A stretch of 28,889 bases of DNA from Chromera velia (Eukaryota > Sar > Chromeraceae), in the NCBI GenBank assembly GCA_018398765.1, contig JAHBMJ010000896.1, positions 1 through 28,889 on the forward strand, in the 5' to 3' direction. Shown in pieces: positions 11,524 to 21,099 of the stretch (positions are counted from its first letter, which is position 1; each line of letters opens with the position of its first letter). The notes beneath the pieces are model-generated. The model ran no database searches. It worked only from the letters and a program-made list of their open reading frames with translations, and had not been told where the DNA came from. The translations under genes were made by a program, and so were the position numbers.

Positions 11524-11740
11524 TCGTCATGCATACGTGTACATGCGTGCGTCAGTGGCCCCGGAAAGCGACAGGCTGCATCCCCGGGCTTTTTTCCTGG
11601 GGAAGGGGGGGTTCTGCGGCTTTTCCCNGGGGGGGGGGTCGGCGCGACTGCCCGATCGGCTGGTCTGCGTGCGTCAATCGTGAAGTTCTCATTTTTCTTG
11701 CTTTCCGGGGCCGTTCGCAAGCTTGCTTGCGTCAGATAAA
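11524..11740 (-). repeat. Dispersed repeat, long form, inverted relative to 10401-10463
   Basis: The two ends match the short copy at 10401-10463 in reverse complement. The 154 bp between them (11537-11690) is GC-rich, carries its own CCCCGGAAAGC core and contains the one undetermined base of the window at 11628. The two copies could form a stem across about 1.1-1.2 kb. Confidence 0.7.
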
Positions 11741-12147
11741 TATATGATTTTGTTTTTTTTTAGGGAATGATTTTTTTTTTTTTTTTTGTATCCTATTCGA
11801 TCCTTCATTCTTACATGCAGGCACCTAAATTATACCTAAATTAGCAGCTTGCAATGATTGATCGAAGGACGCCAATTCAAGCCGACCATCAGTTTCACAG
11901 AAGATTCTCACTCCCCACATATTAATATATATCTGCTCAAAGTGGATTTGCCTCGCTTGGCTGCTCGCCGTCAGCCGCTAGTGAAGTTCCTTAATTTCAT
12001 TTCCTGACCTTGTGAACCGGGTTCGGAGATCCAGACAGAGTCGGTTTAACCCGATATCGAAGAATGGCCAGCGATCTGATTCCCAGCTTGTCGCAGCGTA
12101 CTGTTGCAACCTGTATTTAATAGCACAGTGCCCTTTATCGATCAATC

Positions 12148-13172
12148 ATGCAGAAATTAGCGGAAGGTTCCGAGGTACCAAAAGAAGAAGCGCGCATCGC
12201 AACTCTGGTGCGGCAGTTGGAGAAGTGTGCGACTCAGTTCCGCTTGGTGTTCCTCCCTCTCTTCTTCGCCATCTGTCTCGTTCGTATTCTTGGAATTTAC
12301 ATTTTTCACAATGTGTTGACGATGTATAATGCAAATGTTCTTTTCTTCGGCGCTCTCGCGCATCTCTGTGTCGGCCTCGCTCCAACCATCGCTCTGGCCT
12401 TCAAGAGGAACGCAGGCTTTGTTCTTTGTATCTTCTTCTCTCTCACGGGCTGGTTCAGCTTTCTGGCGGTTGGGTGTTTAGAAGCGCATTCCGTTCAGCT
12501 ATACCAGGGTGTGGCGCTTTTCTCTCACATTTCTCTTGTCGGCACATTCCAGATGAGCACAGCCGAATTCAGCACGTGGGCAGTCAACTGTCTTCTTGGC
12601 TTCTTACATATGCGGATGGCGTACATCCACAAATACGGAGGGAATGACCTCGACAGGGGGGAGACCATCACCGTCATGTGCATTACACTTCTCCTTCTTG
12701 TCGGACTCAGGTCAGTTTTTTTTTTTTGTCTCAGACTCGAGTGACGGTGCCTCCTTTCCCTTCTCTCTGATACATCGTAGAAGCTGCTCCTTCTTCTCCG
12801 TCCACGTATGGATCAATGCAGCTGGCTGGTCTTTCCATCTTTCAATCTGCGTTCTGTGAGTGGTTGCCTGCATGCCCGCGGACCTTCATATGTAAAAAGA
12901 GCGTCTTGGTGTGTACGTGCAGAAACATTCGCGATGAAGCCTTCAATGCTGCCCTTGAACACGAAATCGCACGGAAAGAGGCAGAGCTTCAGAAACATTC
13001 GTTCCTCTCTTACATCATGCACGAGGTTGGTGCGTCTTTTTTTCTTTTTTCCCCCTTTCTTTCTTTCCCCCGCCCCCCTTTTTGTTTCCATTTCTTTCTT
13101 TCTTTCTTTCTTTCTTCCTTTCTTTCTTCCTTCCTTCCTTTCTTTCTTTCTTTCTTGCTTGCTTTCTCTCTT

Positions 13173-13256
<84 letters not shown>

Positions 13257-15882
13257 TCGTGGTTTCTTTCTTTCTTTTCTTTCTTTCTTTCTTTCTTTCT
13301 TTCTTTTCTTCCTTTCTTTCTTTCTTTCTTCCTTCCTTCCTTCCTTCTTTCCTTCTTTCTTTCTTTCTTTCTTTCTTTCTTTCCTTCTTTCTTTCTTTCT
13401 TTCTTTCTTTCCTTCCTTTTTCCTTCCGTTCTTTCTTTCCTTCTTTCACTGATTTGTTTATTCCTTCCTTCCTTCCGTCCTGTGGGTGTCTGTGCATGGA
13501 CGCTGTTTTTTCTTTCTTTCATTTGTTCCCTCCTTCCTTCCGTCCGGCCGGCCTTCATGTCTGTGCCTGTCCGCGCGTCGGTGTGTGAATGCAGGTCTGC
13601 TTTGCCTGATGTGATGCTTCTGCCTTTTCCCGTCCCCCTGCCTGTCTCCTCTGCAGGTGCGCAACCCTTTGGGTGCTGCGTGTCTTCTGATGGGAGAGAA
13701 GCAGGAGCTGATCGCAGACCTCAAAAAACTCCTCCAGAAGCTCCCAGCAGCAGGAGCGCGCACGCTCACCTCCCCACAGCCACAGCCACCTCCTCACCCA
13801 GCAGAAGCAGACACAGACCAAGACCCAGTCTCTCTGTTGACCTCTCTGGAGGACCTCTCGAAGGCAGTGCAAGCCCAGATTGAGCAGATGGGAACGATCT
13901 GCAACGACGTTCTGCATCTCGAGAAGCTCTCATCGGGAAAGTTCGAGTTCCACTTCCAAGCAGGGTGCATCGCCGAGTTCTTCCAAGACATCACCACAGA
14001 GGCAAAGCCCGTCATGGCAAGAGCAGGCCTTAACTTTGTCACAGAAGTAGTCATCGACACCTCTCTTCACCCTTCGCTACCATTCGGAGAGGGCTCACGT
14101 CTGTACACAATTGCAGACTTCTGCAGACTTCGGCAGGCACGTCAGATGAACCTGTAGAACAGAGAACAGAAAGGCATGGAAGAAGGGAGGGAGGGAGGGA
14201 GGGAGGGAGGGAGGGAGGAAGGAAGGAGCGAAGGGAAGAGGAAGAGGGTTTTGTGGCTTAAACGAACATTGATTGATACCCGGTAGTCCGTCCACGCACA
14301 TCGCCTCCTTTCCGTTTTTGCGTGTCTGTGTATGCTGTGCTTCTCTCTCTACTTTTGATAATTGTTTCCACTGCATGGCAAGCCTCTCCTCAAAGTTTCA
14401 CTTGCCTGATTTCTTTCCACCTGACCGTTCTACTTTTTTCCGCGTGCAGGCAGTCGGAAACTTTTTGAGCAACGCCCGCAAGTTCTCCCCCCCCAAAGGA
14501 AAGATTACCTTCCGCCTTGAAGTCCTCGAGGTCGCCTCCTCGAACTTGAAGAAGTCAGTGTCGAGGGGCACCACGCCGCACGCTGCCCAGATGCCTGAGT
14601 GTTTCCTTCCCTCCAGTGGACCTGAAGAGGAAGGGGAAGGGGAAGGTGCGGTTGTAGGGGAGGGGTGGGAGGTGACGCAGAGGGATGACGGGTCGCCGCA
14701 GTGGATCCGTCTCCGCCTGTCAGTGGTCGATGAGGGGAGGGGGGTGGCACCGGAGGATCAGGACAAGTTGTTCAGGCCGTACAGTCAGATCAGGGCAGGG
14801 GAGCAGCAGAAGGGGGGGGGGACGGGGTTGGGTCTGTGTATCTCGAAAGTGTTTGTGGAGGCGCATTGTGGGGGGAAGATAGGGTTTCACTCTGAGGGTG
14901 CGAGTTTGGGTTCTGAGTTCTTTCTAGAGTTTGAGGGTCCCCTTCTGATTGAGGATCCCTCAGGGAACGTTTCCGTTGCTCAAAGGGGAAAGCGGGAGGG
15001 GGGAACTTCAAAGAGAGGGAGGGCTCATGAAGGAACGGAAACAAGTGGGACGAAAAGGGAAGTTGGGAAGAAAAGGGAAGAAAGCGCAAGAAATGGAAGG
15101 AGACGCGAAGATGACGGAAATGAATCAGTAGTGGAGAACATGGCAAAGGAAGAGAGTCCCAAAACGGCTCAAAGTCGGCGGAGGCATGGAAAGACGCCTA
15201 AGGGAAAGGAAGAGAAGGGGCAGCAGGAGGGGGGGGACAGTACCTTAGCAAAGAAAGGCGAGGCCTCCCTTCAGCTACCCCTCAAACCTTCTCCTGGGTC
15301 CTCTCCCTCCTCCTTCCAGCTCTCTGCTGAGACATTCATACAGAAGTTTGGAGGAGGGGGGGGCTAGCGACCCCGGCAAGGACCCCGGCAACCTTCCGGT
15401 CCTCCGCAGGGAATGTTTCTGTGTCCAACCTTCAAAAGTTGAAGAAATGGACTGCGGACGTTCTGGTGGTGGATGACAATGCAGTGGTGCAGATGGCGAT
15501 GTCTATGGCGTTGAAGCGTTTGGGCCTTTCGGTGGAGGTGAGCGAGGACGGTTCAGATGCCGTGGCCAGATTTCAGGAGAAGGGGGAGCGCTATCGACTC
15601 GTGTTGATCGACAGGAACATGCCCAATCTTGAGGGGCCCCCTGCAATCACTACAATTCAAAACTTTTTGAAGGAAGAGACAGAAGGGCACCAAGAAGAGA
15701 ATGCAGGGCTTTCTTCGAAGTCATCGACAGTGACGGTCCCTGTCTTTATCGGGTTGACGGGACAGACAGAAGCCGCAGAGGACTTTCATACCGCAGGCGC
15801 TGCCGACGTTCTCTTTAAGCCTGTCACGCAGAAAGTCCTCCGTGCAACCCTCGAGAAACTGCGCTTTCTCACAATTGAATAG
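12148..15882 (+). CDS. Membrane-bound hybrid histidine kinase (HisKA-HATPase-receiver)
   Basis: Phosphorelay sensor kinase, probably in a cellular membrane. Exons: 12148-12710, 12923-13025, 13657-14136, 14450-?, 15410-15882. Six hydrophobic segments lie at about residues 34-56, 63-84, 90-111, 118-136, 142-160 and 173-188. The H-box reads SYIMHEVRNPL with phospho-acceptor His221; intron 2 interrupts it right after HE. The ATPase domain shows the N-box NFLSNARKF (Asn390), G1 VVDEGRGV (Asp about 476) and G2 GGGTGLGL. The last exon encodes a receiver domain with VVDDN, LIDRNMP (phospho-acceptor Asp), GLTG and FKPV. Intron 3 fits best with a GC donor (GCACGT), giving DFCRLRQ joined to AVGNFLSNA. 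The end of exon 4 is unresolved: the frame stays open through a K/E/R/G-rich linker to a TAG at about 15365, but the receiver needs a phase-1 junction. Candidate donors are 14937 (just after FLEFEG) and 15240. No known sensory domain is visible beyond the membrane part, so the signal is unknown. Confidence 0.88.
13036..13450 (+). repeat. Long TTTC/TTCC polypyrimidine tract in histidine kinase intron 2
   Basis: The plus strand is almost purely C and T from about 13036 and strictly (TTTC)n-like from about 13089 to 13440, with an internal (TC)n block around 13180-13206. Open frames read through it (FLSFFLSFF on plus, KERKKERKK on minus) are artefacts of the repeat. The tract lies between the exons encoding the two halves of the H-box. 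Confidence 0.95.
14184..14218. repeat. (GGGA)n microsatellite in histidine kinase intron 3
   Basis: About nine GGGA units on the plus strand, just downstream of the GC donor at 14137. Confidence 0.9.
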
Positions 15883-16010
15883 ACAGAAAGTCATAGAATG
15901 CATCCTTAATCCAATCATTTAAAAGAAAAGCTCTGCAGTTACATCATAACTAGCATCATAATGTTATATGTGGAGTCTTTAATAATTGAAGTTTAATTGC
16001 ACATAGACCT

Positions 16011-17035
16011 ATGATATGCACCACGCCAGTGAGCAGTTCATCAGAGAGAGGACAGTCCCTGCCACCATCGCCACCATCGTCGTCATGCAGATCTGAAGCA
16101 TCGAGCACAATGAGATCAAGTGAGTCAGACGGGGAGGAAAAGACAAGGGAGGAGGAAAAGGTAACCATTTGTATGCAAAACGATAGAGGAATGACAAGAA
16201 GATTGATGGGTAGTAACTCTTTCGCAGCAGAAATGGAAAAATAGAGAAGGGATGTACTGCTGCTAACGGAAACGAGAACGGAAATGACAATGTGCAGTCT
16301 AAGTGGAGGAGGAATAAGGGGCACGAACTATCTGCTGGAGAGAGAAGGGAGAATGGTGACAGCCATAGGAGGGGTTGCGGTTTTGTTGAGCAGAAGAGCA
16401 AGAGAACTGGGCTTTCAGACAGAAAGAGCAACAGAAGCAGCCGTTTTTGTACAGGCACCGGGATTCCTCCTGATAGTGGGACTGTATAACCTGCTAGGAG
16501 ACTCTACTCATAAAAACGACGGCTTTCTTAAGGAAATAAGAGAGAAAATGGAAGAAAAGAGAAGAGAAAAAAAGCAAAGAGGGGACAAACGAGCGAATGA
16601 AGTATGCGTGTGTGGGGACTTCAATGCTAGGACAGCAAACAAGGTGCCTCTGGTGGTATGGAGAGGGAGAGAAAGAGACGAAGGAGGGGATGAATGGGAA
16701 GGAATAGTAAGGGGGGGGAGGGCCGGGGGGGTGTACCAACTAGAGAGAACATCAGAAGATGAAACGGAAAATCAGAAAGGAAAGCTGTTCATAAGGTTCT
16801 GCGAAGACCTCAGACTGGTCCCACTGAATGGCCTCAGAAAGTGTGCACTTAAAGAGGGAGGGAGGGAGCACGACTTTGCTTTTGACGGTCAGTGCACCTA
16901 TCGGAGTGCAGGGGGCGGCGAATCTCTTATCGATTATGTATGCGTGACTCCTTGTTTGCTTTTGTCTTATGCATCTTTTTGATTGTGTATGTTGACGAGT
17001 GCCCCTTTTGATCATACATGTCTGAGACTGACCCT
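16011..17035 (+). pseudogene. LINE endonuclease domain (APE/EEP type), with stops
   Basis: This domain nicks target DNA to prime reverse transcription. In one frame (codons at multiples of three) one sees a degraded N-terminal strand (VTICMQNDRGM), the metal-binding glutamate motif DVLLLTETR (from 16251), GGVAVLLS, the GDFNAR motif (about 16615-16632), SLIDYVCV (about 16923-16946), and the final His motif as PFDHTCLRL (from about 17004), where the usual Ser before Asp-His is Phe. Stops interrupt at 16242 (TAG) and 16980 (TGA) without any change of frame. Confidence 0.85.
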
Positions 17036-17915
17036 TAAAAAAGAAAAGAAGAAACCACCACAAGAAGAGAAGGAAAAGAAGGGAGAGAGAAAAGAGAAGG
17101 AAAAGAAAAGAGGACAAAAAGAGAAGAAAGGAGGGAAAAGACTAATCTTTAAAGAGACAGAAAAAGAAGAGGACAGAATGAGACCCAGATGGAAAGGGAC
17201 TTTTACACGAAGAACGGAAAGAAAATTCATAGAAGAATTGGATAAGAGAGTCACCATAAAGAAGATAGGGGAGGTATTCCGAGAAGCAAATGGTAAGAAG
17301 AAAGGAGAAACCGTAGAGAGAGAAGCATTAGAAAGAGAATACAAAAAAATAAGACAGGTAAGAGAGGAAACATATAGGTGGGCACTAAGGCAACAAAAGA
17401 AGAGAGAAAGAAAAGGGAACGGAGAAGCCTTAGAAGCCAATGAGTCAGTAAGAATAGGAAAGGCAGAGTAAAAAAGAATAAGAGCACTTGAAAGAAAAAT
17501 CAGAAGGAAAATGAAAAACTTGAAACAGAAGAAAGGCGAGGGGATAGAAAGAGGGTAAGAAGAGAGATGGCAGAGAGAATACGAAGAGAGAAGAAAACAA
17601 GTAGAAGAGGTAAAGAGAGAGAGGATCAGGATTGGGAAAAGGGAAACATCCAAGGAAACAATGAGAAAGGTGCAAAGAATAAGGAAAGAAATAGGAGAAG
17701 GAGGATGCTAGAGGGTCTAGAGGAGACTAGGAACAGAAGACAAGAAGAGAGAACCGAGGAGGATGAAGGACAGTCTCACAATGGAACAAGTTATGAGAGG
17801 ATAGGAAAAATAGACAAAGCTCCCAGACGATGAAGTGGAAACAGAAAAGAAAGAAGAATACAAAAGATGCACAGCAGTAAGAGAAAAGAACATGAAGATA
17901 GCTACCGAAAAAGAA
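17036..17915 (+). pseudogene. LINE charged linker between endonuclease and reverse transcriptase
   Basis: A Lys/Glu/Arg-rich segment ('KEKKKPPQEEKEKKGERKEK' from about 17040) with no recognised fold. It includes 'RPRWKGTFTRRTERKFIEEL', resembling the linker before LINE reverse transcriptases. In-frame stops occur at 17469, 17556, 17709, 17718, 17802 and 17811. An open segment in another frame (17567-17833) is also charged, but the conserved motifs before and after it lie in the first frame. Confidence 0.65.
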
Positions 17916-18983
17916 GGGAGGGAGGCAATGAAAAAAGTAAGGAATCCTAAGAAAGCTGCTGGAAAGGATAGAATGCCTCTGGGTCTGCTCAGGTTGCATA
18001 AAAAATCTTAAGTGATGGTGAATGTATATGCTGATTTGATTAATGCATCTTTCCGTTATGCGTAGTGGCCAGAGGGATGGAATGATTTACCGGTGACGGC
18101 ATTGGCGAAGCCTGGAAAGTCACAGACAGTGATAGGGGGATAGAAAAACGTGCACCTGGCATGTGCAGACGTAAAATGGGGGGACACGATTTTCGGTAAT
18201 AATGTAGAGAGAGAAGCAAGGCAGAACCCATGGCAGTTTGCATATAGAAAGAAAGCAGGAACATGCGATGCTATCTTTCTTCTTTTGTTTGTGATTGCCC
18301 ACCATCTCTCTATGATTGTGGCCCTCGTTGATTTTACTCGAGCTTTTGACGAAGTCAGGCATAGCAAGCTTGAGCAGCAACTAAGAGAGGCAGGGGTTTT
18401 AGAGGAGCTAATCCAATGGGCCCTGTCATCACTCGAGAAAGTAAGAGCAAGAGTGAAAGGGACAGGAAAATGGTATCCAGAACAGATAGGGACGAAACAA
18501 GGGGGGACCAGTGGGCCCACTTTTTTCAAAGGATACGTACACGACCTGTCAGAGAGAGTAAGAAAGGAAGGGAGGGCTAGGAGAAGGAGAATAGGAGAAC
18601 AGGGAGAAAGACCGAAAGTACCGGTCGGAGAGGATGGGAGGTGAGTGGATTTTTTTTCCGTATTATTTGCAGACGATACAACTTTGCTCGATACAACAGA
18701 CAGAGAATTGAACAAACTGCTGGAGGGATTGAAGAAGTACGTAGAGCCGCTCCATCTCCTCTTTTCTAACAAATCGAGAGTATTGAGGTTTGGAAGGCAA
18801 AGGCAGATAGAAGACATCAGAATAGGCAGCATGGTACTAAAAGAAGAGAAAGCACAGCCATTTTTGGGTCTGGTTCTTCCCTCAAACTGCGACCTCGATG
18901 TAATGATGGCAGACAGAGCAGTAAGAGCAGAGAGATGCATGCAAGGATTAATAGGAAAGTTAGCCAGAGTTTTATTTGTTTAA
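17916..18983 (+). pseudogene. LINE reverse transcriptase domain, with stops
   Basis: This domain would copy the element RNA at the nicked target. Motifs in order, all in the endonuclease frame: NPKKAAGKDRMPLGLL (start about 17950), WPEGWNDLPVTALAKPGKS (about 18066-18122), QFAYRKKAGTCDA (about 18234), motif A VALVDFTRAFDEV (about 18318-18356), motif B as GTKQGGTSGPTFF (about 18490), motif C VLFADDTTLL (about 18660-18689), and the thumb-like 'AQPFLGLVLPS'. Both catalytic Asp of FADD and that of motif A are kept. Stops fall at 18009, 18063, 18141 and 18642. The frame is lost near 18978. Confidence 0.9.
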
Positions 18984-19656
18984 TCAGACGGTGCATGCAG
19001 TATGGATGTATAGATGTGAGATACACCTATACATAGACAGGGCTTGTGCAGAATTCGACAAAAAACAAAGACGCTTTGTGAGGTGGGTCTTGGGGCTAAG
19101 GAAGACAGAAAGTGCAGACACTACATTGATGGAGGGGGGGGTGTTTCCAATTGATATTGAAGTGGTAGAGAGGATGATCAGATGGGCAAGAAAGGAACTA
19201 AAAGAAAAGAAGAAGGAGGCGATTGGGCAGGCTGTCATTCATTGCTTGAGAGGAAGAGTAGAGGATGAACTGAAGAGGGGAAGAAGAACAGAGTTGCATC
19301 CCTTTCACTTCTTTCTGTATTTGAAGAAATGCACACAGACATTATTCACAAAGGGAGGCCTTCATCCTTTTTCAAAAGAGAAGCTCGCAGGCCAGCCAGG
19401 AGAGATAGGGATACAAGCAGTGAATGAAAGAGTAGATAGGATGGAAAGATGGATTGTAAGCAAGACAGAAAGAAAAATAAAAGAGGGGAAGAAAGAAATC
19501 TTCAGGTGGAGAATTGAGAGGGGGGTGAGAGAGAGAGATAGAAGAGAGAGAGAGAAAAAGGAAGAAAAGTCCATATGGCACACATATATCGAACAAAAGC
19601 AAACAGAAACAGATTGCAGCTTATTTTGTTTGAAAAAGTGTCAGAAAAAAGACTAA
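18976..19656 (+). pseudogene. LINE C-terminal region, first part (shifted frame)
   Basis: After a +1 shift near 18978 the protein continues as 'TVHAVWMYRCEI', 'KKQRRFVRWVLGLRKTESAD' and 'LMEGGVFPIDIEVVERMIRW'. This resembles the region downstream of LINE reverse transcriptases, where the alignable pattern is a tryptophan/aromatic segment, an R-x-LGLP-like motif and an E-G-x-P-L-like motif. It ends at a stop at 19654-19656. Confidence 0.75.
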
Positions 19657-19711
19657 GAGAGGGAATGAAAATAGAGAAAGAAAAACTGGGACGGGTGTTC
19701 TTTTCTTATAG

Positions 19712-20179
19712 AAGGGTATAGCACCAAGAGGAGAATATAGAAGGAGAGCAGCCTGCAGAGTAGGAGACAGGACGTTAGCGGGAACAAAGGGAAAAGTGTT
19801 AGAAAGAGGAGGGCAGAGAGTGCCGTTGGAGGAGAGACTCTGCCCTTATTGTAAAAGATGGATGGAAACAGAGGTGTTGGAGGACGAGATCCATATGCTG
19901 ACTAAGTGTCCGATTTATGATAAAGAAAGAGCGCACATGTATAGAACATTAGGAGCAGACTGGAACGAGGGAAGAGAAAAGAGAACAAGAGAAGTTTGCA
20001 GAGAGAAAAGAGAAGGACAAATAGGAAGACTGCACACTGAGGCTCTGTTCAAATTCTTGATGAACGAAGGGCATAGTGTGATGGATGAGTTTTTGGGGAG
20101 GGCGGCGTTCAGAAGAAGAGTATTCGAGAGTGTTCAAGGAAAGCCCAGGAAGGTACGCACCTGGAAGCTCGTTAGATGA
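19712..20179 (+). pseudogene. LINE C-terminal zinc-binding segment
   Basis: In a third frame, open from the TAG at 19709 to a stop at 20177-20179, one reads GGQRVPLEERLCPYC and EDEIHMLTKCPIYDKER. This is the Cys-x2-Cys ... His-x4-Cys arrangement commonly seen near the C terminus of LINE ORF2 proteins. A further charged stretch (EAMEARRQLREGEGKIAERR, around 20268) follows in yet another frame, suggesting one more frameshift near 20150. Confidence 0.75.
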
Positions 20180-20454
20180 AACAGTGCTAGCACAGAGATA
20201 CGGAGTGATCACAAAAAGAAAGGGAGGAACGGAAAGAAGAAAAGAAGAATATAAGACCATCCTGGAAGCAATGGAAGCAAGAAGACAGCTAAGGGAGGGA
20301 GAAGGAAAAATTGCTGAGAGAAGAATGGAGAGAAGGCGTGTACAAAGCCAAAGTGTCCTTTCGTCCTGTGTCATTAGATCGATTTTTGGAGCAGTCCCTT
20401 CTAAGCAGCCCATAGACCAAAGCATGTAAAGCGCAGACAGATTGTTGTTTGTTA

Positions 20455-20540
20455 GCGGCCTGGGAAACCAGGTGGGCCACAGGGTGTGGTCTGAGCCTCA
20501 GCGATGAGGTACACCCCCCCGCCGTTTGCGGGGGTGACCT
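20455..20540 (+). other. Hairpin-rich LINE 3' end (putative RNA recognition structure)
   Basis: Three stems can be drawn on the plus strand. Stem 1 is CCTGG-GAAA-CCAGG (20459-20472). Stem 2 is CCTCA-GCGA-TGAGG (20496-20509), with an outer pairing GGGTGT (20482-20487) to ACACCC (20511-20516). Stem 3 is CCCCCGC-CGTTT-GCGGGGG (20516-20534). Two of the loops are GNRA type. Stems 2 (outer) and 3 compete for a C, so not all pairs form at once. Some LINE families use a 3' stem-loop for reverse transcriptase recognition; the position here fits that, but the function is inferred. Confidence 0.6.
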
Positions 20541-20580
20541 CGATCTACAAAACAAAACGGCGACAGTGCTCTAGGGCATC

Positions 20581-20608
20581 ACTAATCACTAATCACTAAT
20601 CACTAATT
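20581..20608 (+). repeat. (ACTAATC)4 tail of the LINE
   Basis: Three ACTAATC heptamers and one ACTAATT follow the hairpin region about 45 bp downstream and mark the probable 3' end of the retrotransposon. Short tandem-repeat tails instead of poly(A) are known from several LINE clades. Confidence 0.75.
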
Positions 20609-21099
20609 AAACCTTAAGAATTGATTTAAAATTTACAATAATCTTACGAATATGTGCAAAACACTGTAAGCGGTGCAAGCTGTCCTTCAGCAGTGGACCT
20701 CGTGACAAACCTGGAACATTAATCCTAATCAGAAGCCTAGAAGATGTTGATCGAAAAAACTCCGAGTATTAGTGGTAGTATTAGTGGCAGTATAGTAAAT
20801 ACTACCTAGAGGGACAAAATTAATACATAATCAAGTACATAATTAAAGCCGCTGCAGCTTTCTAATCTAGTTTTTAATGAATCAAACAGTTAAGAACTGC
20901 ATGTTATTATATATTATGCTAGATGTTATGAAAGCATATTAGGAATATCTATTCACATATTAATCATAGGAAATTTATGGAACCATTGTAGAAATCTGGC
21001 CGCAGTGGTAGCTTACACGTATTGATCCATGCATAAATAACAATAACAGCCTTATACAGCCTTGCATTATATGGCAGTGATCTACGCTCCCCAAGAATA
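20609..21099. other. AT-rich intergenic DNA, no gene recognised
   Basis: No open frame of note. Imperfect short repeats such as TAGTGGTAGTATTAGTGGCAG occur around 20770-20790 (described, not classified). No RNA gene was recognised. Confidence 0.5.

Larger units (their letters stand above)
9989..12147. other. Intergenic region between divergent kinesin and histidine kinase genes
   Basis: About 2.16 kb separates the start codons of the two divergently transcribed genes, so both promoters should lie here. It is filled with a dispersed GC-rich repeat, AT-rich DNA, an AT minisatellite and a homopolymer T run near 11770-11788. A minus-strand open frame at 11108-10716 (130 residues, acidic start) resembles no family I recognise. 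There is one undetermined base at 11628, beside G and C runs. Confidence 0.6.
16011..20608 (+). mobile_element. Decayed non-LTR (LINE) retrotransposon
   Basis: In order the element carries an APE-type endonuclease, a basic/charged linker, a reverse transcriptase, a C-terminal region with a zinc-binding motif, a hairpin-rich 3' end, and a short tandem-repeat tail. No LTRs, RNase H or integrase motifs were seen. The coding strand is strongly A/G-rich, unlike the neighbouring exons. The 5' edge is approximate: it is placed at the first base of the open segment leading into the endonuclease. No ORF1 was recognised, so it may be 5'-truncated. The coding region has at least twelve in-frame stops plus later frameshifts, so this copy is dead. 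It begins only about 130 bp after the histidine kinase stop codon, in the same orientation. Confidence 0.88.

Noticed and set aside
12808-13883. Several long frames rich in Phe/Leu/Ser or Lys/Glu/Arg
   Set aside because: They are translations of the TTTC tract in histidine kinase intron 2.
16011-18983. Alternative genetic code (stops read as amino acids) for the LINE frame
   Set aside because: Stops of all three kinds occur, and the host genes end normally (kinesin and histidine kinase at TAG, transporter at TGA) at the expected protein length.
20455-20540. LINE 3' hairpins as a hammerhead or other self-cleaving ribozyme
   Set aside because: The conserved hammerhead core (CUGAUGA ... GAA) is not present; the stems fit a recognition structure better.
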